A stretch of 9,814 nt of DNA, taken from NCBI GenBank assembly GCA_943323705.2, contig CALPIT020000079.1, forward strand, positions 1-9,814, read 5' to 3'. Position numbers and translations under genes: made by a program. The stretch's first letter is position 1. Each line of letters begins with the position of its first letter. Positions 5,879 to 9,814 of the stretch are shown here, in pieces. The DNA comes from Streptomyces griseus. Its GTDB lineage: Bacteria; Bacteroidota; Bacteroidia; Chitinophagales; Chitinophagaceae. The notes below the pieces were generated by a model, which had not been told where the DNA came from, did not search any database, and was given only the letters and a program-made list of their open reading frames with translations.

Positions 5879-5953
5879 TGGAACGTATTGGGCTCGAACC
5901 AATGACCCTCACGTTGTCGACGTGATGCTCTAAACCAACTGAGCTAACATTCC
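5879..5953 (-). tRNA. tRNA-Val, anticodon GAC
   Basis: 75-nt tRNA folding into a full cloverleaf. The acceptor stem GGAATGT/ACGTTCC has one T·G pair. The D stem is GCTC/GAGC. The anticodon stem TCACG/CGTGA encloses the loop TCGACAA. The variable loop is GGGTC. The T stem ATTGG/CCAAT has the loop TTCGAGC, and the discriminator base is A73. The anticodon at 34-36 is GAC, reading GUC and GUU (valine); A35, C36 and A73 agree with known valine identity. CCA is not encoded and must be added afterwards. Base 33, normally an invariant U, is C here. A strong promoter lies upstream and a terminator directly downstream, so it is a single-gene unit. Confidence 0.93.
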
Positions 5954-5965
5954 ATTATTAAATGG

Positions 5966-5998
5966 CAAATGTAAAAATTGTCACGCTAATTAAAACAA
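5966..5998 (-). promoter_or_regulatory. Promoter of tRNA-Val
   Basis: On the minus strand, TTG (5996-5998), a 22-nt spacer and TACATTTG (5966-5973), an exact match to the TAnnTTTG -7 consensus. It ends 12 bp before the 5' end of the tRNA, which predicts a very short leader to be trimmed. Confidence 0.65.
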
Positions 5999-6002
5999 TA
6001 CA

Positions 6003-6033
6003 TTGAATTCAAAGATTAGAAAAGCTAAATTTG
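6003..6033 (+). promoter_or_regulatory. Promoter of the pirin gene
   Basis: TTG (6003-6005), a 20-nt spacer, then TAAATTTG (6026-6033): an exact match to the Bacteroidota -33/-7 pattern. The ATG of the pirin gene follows 19 nt later. It stands back to back with the tRNA-Val promoter, with the two -33 elements only 4 bp apart. Confidence 0.75.
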
Positions 6034-6052
6034 CAAAACAATTTATTTCAAC

Positions 6053-6766
6053 ATGCAAACTATACTATACAGCGCGAAAGACAGAGGCAGTGCCGATTAC
6101 GGCTGGCTGAAACCAAATTACTATTTCAGTTTCTCTCAATATTATAACCCTTCTAAAATACATTTCGGAACGCTTCGTGTATTGAATGATGATTTTATTA
6201 TGGGTGGTGGTAAATTTCCTGCACATCCTCATGATAATATGGAAATCGTTACCATTCCATTGACTGGTGCCGTTGAACACCGCGACAATACCGGCGGCCA
6301 CGGCATTATCAAAGCCGGCGACATTCAAATCATGAGCGCTGGTTCAGGCATTCAACATTCAGAAGCCAATGCCTCTAAAACTGATCCACTTACCTTATTT
6401 CAAATATGGGTGTTTCCTAAATTAAAAAACATCACCCCGAGATACGACCAAAGAACTTTCAATGTTGAAGACAGAAATAATAAATGGCAAATTGTAGTTT
6501 CTCCAAGAGAGGAGGACAATGCTTTATGGATTAATCAAGATGCCCGTTTCGCATTGACAAATATTTCTGCAGGAAAATCAATCGAATATCAAAATGGATT
6601 TAGTGGTAATGGTGTGTTTCTGGTAGTCATCAACGGAAGCATTGAAATTAATGGCACTCAATTAAACAAAAGAGATGCTTTGGGAATAAGAGATGCCGAT
6701 AGTTTTATCATCAATGCCAGTGAAGATGCGGAGTTATTGGCGATTGAAATTCCGATGACGGTTTAA
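6053..6766 (+). CDS. Pirin family protein (bicupin, YhhW-like)
   Basis: Cytoplasmic two-domain cupin of 237 residues, close to the length of E. coli YhhW. The N-terminal cupin carries the likely metal ligands: H58 and H60 in KFPAHPHDNMEIV, and H102 and E104 in AGSGIQHSEAN, matching the His-His-His-Glu set of YhhW and human pirin. The core glycine-rich segment TGAVEHRDNTGGHGIIKAGD lies between them. The C-terminal cupin (about 145-237) lacks such a set, as in the family. Relatives show quercetin 2,3-dioxygenase activity in vitro, but the natural substrate is usually unknown. The gene has its own promoter and ends 30 nt from the convergent PIN gene, the gap being filled by a short tandem repeat, so it is probably monocistronic. 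Confidence 0.93.
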   Translation: MQTILYSAKDRGSADYGWLKPNYYFSFSQYYNPSKIHFGTLRVLNDDFIMGGGKFPAHPHDNMEIVTIPLTGAVEHRDNTGGHGIIKAGDIQIMSAGSGIQHSEANASKTDPLTLFQIWVFPKLKNITPRYDQRTFNVEDRNNKWQIVVSPREEDNALWINQDARFALTNISAGKSIEYQNGFSGNGVFLVVINGSIEINGTQLNKRDALGIRDADSFIINASEDAELLAIEIPMTV

Positions 6767-6797
6767 TTTGGGAATTTGATGATTTGATAATTTGACT
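6766..6797. repeat. Four-unit 8-bp tandem array between convergent stop codons
   Basis: Four 8-mers with the core ATTTGA (ATTTGG in the first) start at 6766, 6774, 6782 and 6790. The array runs from the last base of the pirin stop codon to the first base of the PIN-gene stop codon and thus fills the whole convergent gap. No terminator hairpin is visible for either gene. Confidence 0.65.
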
Positions 6798-7240
6798 TAG
6801 ATCAAAGAATTTCTAAGTTTAAAAAGTTCATCGGTAGTAATAATATTTTTAAAACCTTTTTTCTGCAATCCCTTTATCAAAACTTTATCTCCACTCCATA
6901 ATTTACATCTGAATTGTTTGGAGTAAGCGATGTATGGTATGTCATTGGGGTCTATGTCTGACAATAGTTTATGTGATGAAATCCAATGAGACTTTTTTAT
7001 CTGTTCTTCAGAAATGAAAGTAATATTATTATAAAGCTGGAATTCCGATTCTTGAATTTGGTCAAGCTTTAATTTGGAGATACTGCAAAGTTTAGAGTAA
7101 TGTTTTCTTATTTCGGCGCGAAGAAAATCAGGAGCTATAAAATCAAATTGATTCTTGGAGTTAATTAGTAAATCTCCGATCTTGCCATTGCTATTTAATA
7201 TTCCGCTAAAAATAATATTAGCATCAACTATAATTTTCAC
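6797..7240 (-). CDS. PIN-domain toxin (VapC-like ribonuclease) of a toxin-antitoxin pair
   Basis: PIN-domain protein of 147 residues with a GTG start at 7238-7240. PIN toxins are metal-dependent ribonucleases, often cutting tRNA or rRNA. Visible acidic positions: D6 in the opening strand KIIVDANIIFSG, E43 in FLRAEIRKHY, D97 and D100 in DIDPNDIPYIAYS, and D118 in LWSGDKVLIKGL, which together fit the usual metal site. The C-terminus, GFKNIITTDELFK, is also typical. The frame stays open to a TTG at 7273, but the GTG overlaps the antitoxin's TGA as GTGA, the tight coupling common in such pairs, and places the first strand right at the N-terminus. The active site looks intact. The target RNA cannot be inferred. 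Confidence 0.87.
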   Translation of the reverse strand: MKIIVDANIIFSGILNSNGKIGDLLINSKNQFDFIAPDFLRAEIRKHYSKLCSISKLKLDQIQESEFQLYNNITFISEEQIKKSHWISSHKLLSDIDPNDIPYIAYSKQFRCKLWSGDKVLIKGLQKKGFKNIITTDELFKLRNSLI

Positions 7241-7443
7241 TTTATAAAACGTTTGCTGTTTTTTGCCCACCAACCTGAATTTACTTGATCGGCTAATTTA
7301 TCAATGTCTGATTGCTTGGCTTTAGATTTGGATGTAGCTTCTAAATACTTTACGTAATCAATCAATCTTTGAAGACCAAAAGAATCAACTTCTGATGATA
7401 CTGTTATTGTAATTTGTTTATTATCGTTTCTTTCAATTACCAT
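7237..7443 (-). CDS. Antitoxin partner of the PIN toxin
   Basis: 68-residue protein immediately upstream of the PIN gene, sharing the 4-base GTGA overlap with it. It starts with a short beta-rich part (MVIERNDNKQITITVSSEVD), followed by a helix (LQRLIDYVKYLEATSKSKAK) and a C-terminal stretch ending in SGWWAKNSKRFIK. Small antitoxin-like proteins with this WW..N..RF-type tail commonly precede PIN genes in Bacteroidota, as far as I recall. Expected role: bind and block the toxin, possibly by the basic/aromatic tail, and perhaps repress the operon. No clear helix-turn-helix or ribbon-helix-helix is recognisable, so a DNA-binding role is uncertain. Confidence 0.82.
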   Translation of the reverse strand: MVIERNDNKQITITVSSEVDSFGLQRLIDYVKYLEATSKSKAKQSDIDKLADQVNSGWWAKNSKRFIK

Positions 7444-7444
7444 A

Positions 7445-7468
7445 TTAAAGATTTGTTCTTTAAAGATA
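7445..7468 (-). promoter_or_regulatory. Candidate promoter/operator of the toxin-antitoxin operon
   Basis: A perfect 10-bp palindrome, TCTTTAAAGA (7457-7466), overlaps the -7-like TATCTTTA (7461-7468 on the minus strand, one mismatch). TTAAAGAT occurs twice on the plus strand (7445 and 7460). A palindrome over the core promoter, just upstream of the antitoxin, is where autorepression would act. No TTG is found at -33, so this is tentative. Confidence 0.35.
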
Positions 7469-7532
7469 CAAAAAGGGGGTTAATTTTTGTTAGTCATAAG
7501 ATCAACAATGGCAGTTGAAGTTAACCCTGAAT

Positions 7533-7826
7533 TTATTCACCTAAAAACATCATCAAAATAGTTGTAACACCTATGAGTGTAGAATAGACATAAAGAGATT
7601 TGATGTTTCTCTTTTCTTTTAGCAACAATATCATAGAAATTATTGGCAGTACAAATAACATTACTAGAACTGGAATCCAAAAAATCTCAAAGATTACACC
7701 AACTAAAGCAAAGCTGTATACATTTATGGCCTGTCCTAGCCACCAGTATCCTGACATAATAATGCTCAATAAAAAAACTATTTTACTAGTTCTTGAATTT
7801 TGAAATGGAGTTGAATGCTCTTTCAT
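7533..7826 (-). CDS. Small membrane protein of unknown function
   Basis: 97 residues. I do not recognise a family. After a polar N-terminus (MKEHSTPFQNSRTSK) there are three likely membrane helices: IVFLLSIIMSGYWWLGQAI (about 16-34), a longer hydrophobic block VYSFALVGVIFEIFWIPVLV continuing into MLFVLPIISMILLL (about 36-69, possibly two spans), and LYVYSTLIGVTTILMMFLG (about 78-96). KEKRN lies between the last two. A fair promoter (7847-7879) precedes it, supporting a real gene. It lies upstream of the antitoxin on the same strand with an 89-nt gap that holds GGGTTAA (7477-7483) and TTAACCC (7521-7527) as a loose inverted repeat. Co-transcription with the toxin-antitoxin pair is possible but not shown. 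Confidence 0.68.
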   Translation of the reverse strand: MKEHSTPFQNSRTSKIVFLLSIIMSGYWWLGQAINVYSFALVGVIFEIFWIPVLVMLFVLPIISMILLLKEKRNIKSLYVYSTLIGVTTILMMFLGE

Positions 7827-7846
7827 AAAATTTCAATTAATTGTAG

Positions 7847-7879
7847 AAAACTTATTCTAACTGAAAATTGGATGTCAAA
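7847..7879 (-). promoter_or_regulatory. Candidate promoter of the small membrane protein gene
   Basis: On the minus strand, TTTG (7876-7879), a 21-nt spacer and TAAGTTTT (7847-7854), matching TAnnTTTG except at the last base. It lies 20 nt upstream of the ATG. Confidence 0.5.
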
Positions 7880-7892
7880 CTTCTCTTAAACC

Positions 7893-7930
7893 CTGCCTAC
7901 CGGCAGGCAGGCAGCATCGCGATTTAAATC
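7893..7930. repeat. Cluster of overlapping palindromes downstream of dxs
   Basis: CTGCCTACCGGCAGGCAG (7893-7910) is an 18-bp palindrome with one mismatched pair and is followed by further GCAG repeats. It resembles a G+C-rich CCTGCC/GGCAGG element seen between genes in many Bacteroidota. It is followed by ATCGCGAT (7916-7923) and GATTTAAATC (7921-7930), two overlapping perfect palindromes. It may act as the dxs 3' end, but no T run follows, so intrinsic termination is not supported. Confidence 0.5.
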
Positions 7931-7948
7931 ATTAAACGTATCCAACCT

Positions 7949-7984
7949 ATTGAACTAATTGAACCTTTTGAACATATTTAACCT
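7949..7984. repeat. Four-unit 9-bp tandem array downstream of dxs
   Basis: Four 9-mers around ATTGAACCT start at 7949, 7958, 7967 and 7976, with TTGAAC at exact 9-bp spacing in the first three. The array ends 2 bp before the dxs stop codon. Units and orientation match the right arm of the array at 2515-2548. Confidence 0.65.
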
Positions 7985-7986
7985 AC

Positions 7987-9814
7987 CTAAACCGCCACAC
8001 TCTCCCCCACCATCTTCCTCAACATCGCCGCAATCGCATTCGCATCAATACCAATTTCATCATACAACTGCTTTGGCGTCCCATGTTCAACCAAACTATC
8101 AGGGATGCCTAATATTTTCACATCAGCTTTGTAGCCATGTTCATTCATGAATTCTAAAATAGCAGAACCAAAACCACCAACAATGGTTCCATCTTCAACC
8201 GTTATCACTTTGTTGTAATTGCTGAACACTTCGTGCAACATCTCTTCATCCAAAGGTTTTACAAAACGCATATCATAATGTGCAGGATTAATGCCTTCCT
8301 GCTTAACGTCACGTATAGCCGCAGCTGCAAAGTTTCCAGGATGACCGAAAGTTAAAACGGCAATATCTTTTCCATCTTTTAATTTTCTTCCGGTACCCAC
8401 TTTAATTTCTTTCATTGGCGTTTTCCAATCTACCAGCATGCCCTCGCCTCTTGGATATCTAATAACAAAAGGCAATTCATTACTGTCGAGTTGAGCTGTA
8501 TACATTAAGTCTCTCAATTCAGCTTCATTCATCGGTGCACTGACAATCATATTGGGTACACAACGCATGTAAGCGATATCATAACAACCATGGTGCGTAG
8601 GTCCATCGTCGCCAACCAATCCGGCTCTGTCTAAACAGAAAATCACAGGCAGTTTTTGAATAGCCACATCATGTATGACCATGTCGTAGGCACGCTGCAT
8701 GAAAGAAGAATAAATATTACAGAATACTTTCAATCCTTGAGTAGCCATCCCTGCGCTTAAAGTCACTGCATGCTGTTCGCAAATGCCCACATCAAACGCA
8801 CGATCAGGCATTTCGGCCATCATGTATTTCAATGAGCAACCACTTGGCATGGCAGGAGTAACGCCCATGATTTTTGAGTTCTCTTTTGCCAACTCTATAA
8901 TAGTATGACCAAATACATCCTGATATTTTGGAGGCTGTGGCGTATCAAATGTTTTCTTTACAATTTCACCAGTTACTTTATCAAACAAGCCTGGGGCGTG
9001 CCATTTGGTTTGGTCTTTTTCTGCCAGCTCATAACCTTTACCCTTAACCGTTTTGATGTGTAACAATTTAGGGCCAGGGAGATCTTTCAAGTCATTTAAT
9101 GTGTCAATCAGTTTGGCGACATTATGTCCATCAATCGGACCGAAATAACGCAATTGCAAGGCTTCAAATAAATTACTGCTCTTGCTCACAATGCCTTTGA
9201 TACTGGCTTCCAGCTTGCTTGCCATTTCCCTGCTGAAATTTTTTCCAACAGGTAATTTGCCCAAAGCTTTCCAGATATTATCACGAACATCATTGTATGT
9301 ATGAGAAGTGGTAATGTCTGTAAGATATTCTTTCAATGCGCCCACATTTGGATCGATGCTCATGCAATTGTCATTCAAAATGATAATCACATTGCTTTTT
9401 TCAATACCTGCATGATTCATCGCTTCAAATGCCAAACCTGCTGTCATAGCACCATCACCAATTACTGCTATATGTTGTCTGTCTTTTTCGCCTTTGTAAT
9501 GGGAAGCCATTGCCATTCCTAAAGCAGCAGAAATAGAAGTTGAAGAATGCCCTACGCCAAAAGCATCAAACTCACTTTCACTTCTTTTTGGAAAACCGCT
9601 TAATCCGTTATACTTTCTATTGGTTGGAAAATTATCTCTTCTTCCGGTAAGAATTTTATGTCCGTAAGCCTGATGGCCTACATCCCAAACCAGCTGATCA
9701 TATGGGGTATTATAAACATAATGCAAGGCAACGCTTAGTTCCACCACTCCGAGGCTGGCGGCAAAATGCCCGCCATGAACGCTTACTACATCAATAATAT
9801 ACTGGCGTAATTCG
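7987..9814 (-). CDS. dxs: 1-deoxy-D-xylulose-5-phosphate synthase (N-terminus beyond right edge)
   Basis: Thiamine-diphosphate enzyme joining pyruvate and glyceraldehyde 3-phosphate into DXP, the first step of the MEP isoprenoid pathway and a precursor of thiamine and pyridoxal phosphate. 608 residues are visible and the frame runs off the right edge; family members are about 620-640, so only some 15-30 residues are missing. Visible motifs: SVHGGHFAASLGVVEL near the edge; WDVGHQAYGHKILTGRR; the ThDP/Mg2+ motif GDGAMTAG (about 9437-9459) with NDN (9367-9375); the second-domain GICEQHAV with the catalytic glutamate at 8776-8778; DRAGLVGDDGPTHHG; and the transketolase C-terminal domain ending GIPDSLVEHGTPKQLYDEIG. 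A GTG at 9747 is not the start, because conserved sequence continues upstream of it. The stop is TAG. Confidence 0.97.
   Translation of the reverse strand, partial: ELRQYIIDVVSVHGGHFAASLGVVELSVALHYVYNTPYDQLVWDVGHQAYGHKILTGRRDNFPTNRKYNGLSGFPKRSESEFDAFGVGHSSTSISAALGMAMASHYKGEKDRQHIAVIGDGAMTAGLAFEAMNHAGIEKSNVIIILNDNCMSIDPNVGALKEYLTDITTSHTYNDVRDNIWKALGKLPVGKNFSREMASKLEASIKGIVSKSSNLFEALQLRYFGPIDGHNVAKLIDTLNDLKDLPGPKLLHIKTVKGKGYELAEKDQTKWHAPGLFDKVTGEIVKKTFDTPQPPKYQDVFGHTIIELAKENSKIMGVTPAMPSGCSLKYMMAEMPDRAFDVGICEQHAVTLSAGMATQGLKVFCNIYSSFMQRAYDMVIHDVAIQKLPVIFCLDRAGLVGDDGPTHHGCYDIAYMRCVPNMIVSAPMNEAELRDLMYTAQLDSNELPFVIRYPRGEGMLVDWKTPMKEIKVGTGRKLKDGKDIAVLTFGHPGNFAAAAIRDVKQEGINPAHYDMRFVKPLDEEMLHEVFSNYNKVITVEDGTIVGGFGSAILEFMNEHGYKADVKILGIPDSLVEHGTPKQLYDEIGIDANAIAAMLRKMVGESVAV

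Noticed and set aside
5879..5953. tRNA-Asp(GTC)
   Set aside because: GTC falls at positions 31-33, not 34-36; the discriminator is A73 rather than the G73 expected of tRNA-Asp, so valine is the consistent reading.
6065..6328. 87-residue minus-strand frame inside the pirin gene
   Set aside because: Antisense shadow of a well-supported gene.
7241..7273. TTG start at 7273 for the PIN toxin
   Set aside because: It would overlap the antitoxin by 37 nt and add residues before the first beta strand; the GTG at 7240 gives a GTGA overlap and the canonical PIN N-terminus.
7959..8150. 63-residue plus-strand frame over the dxs 3' end
   Set aside because: Pro/Ser/His-rich shadow of the dxs C-terminal codons, and it begins inside a tandem repeat.
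9745..9747. GTG as the dxs start
   Set aside because: Conserved DXS sequence including the SVHGGH motif continues upstream in the same frame to the window edge.

Overview
This window looks like chromosomal DNA from a member of the Bacteroidota, most likely a Chitinophagaceae-like or related lineage. The evidence is an atpD-atpC pair standing alone, a beta subunit with the phylum-type insertion, an epsilon subunit with no C-terminal domain, a DUF3078 outer-membrane protein, TAnnTTTG-type promoter elements, no Shine-Dalgarno sequences, and A+T-rich gaps full of short repeats. Genus and species cannot be read from it.

Layout. Positions 1-444 hold the possible 3' end of an unidentified plus-strand gene (to 160), then a gene-free stretch with two REP-like hairpins, a degenerate 20-bp tandem repeat and a 28-bp perfect palindrome. 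Positions 445-2353 are the atpD-atpC operon on the minus strand, with a clear promoter and a clear intrinsic terminator. An EamA-family membrane transporter (minus, 2558-3439) diverges from a plus-strand pair, mscL (start corrected to 3550) and a DUF3078 protein, which are 2 nt apart and end at a strong terminator. scpA follows on the plus strand with a TTG start. A hairpin flanked by A and T runs lies between scpA and a minus-strand tRNA-Val(GAC) and can terminate both. The tRNA and a pirin gene diverge from two well-formed promoters. Positions 6797-7443 hold a minus-strand antitoxin/PIN-toxin pair, followed upstream by a small membrane protein (7533-7826). dxs (minus, 7987 to past the right edge) lacks only its N-terminus here.

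How the genes relate. Most are housekeeping genes in short independent transcription units: energy conversion (atpDC), osmotic safety valve (mscL), chromosome condensation (scpA), isoprenoid/thiamine/PLP precursor supply (dxs) and translation (tRNA-Val). The accessory part is the toxin-antitoxin pair and the neighbouring membrane protein, in A+T-rich DNA between pirin and dxs.

I do not see a clearly new multi-gene system. The least explained signals are short tandem arrays of about four units with an 8- or 9-bp period in several gaps, a tRNA-Val with C instead of U at position 33, and a scpA start just after a strong terminator.
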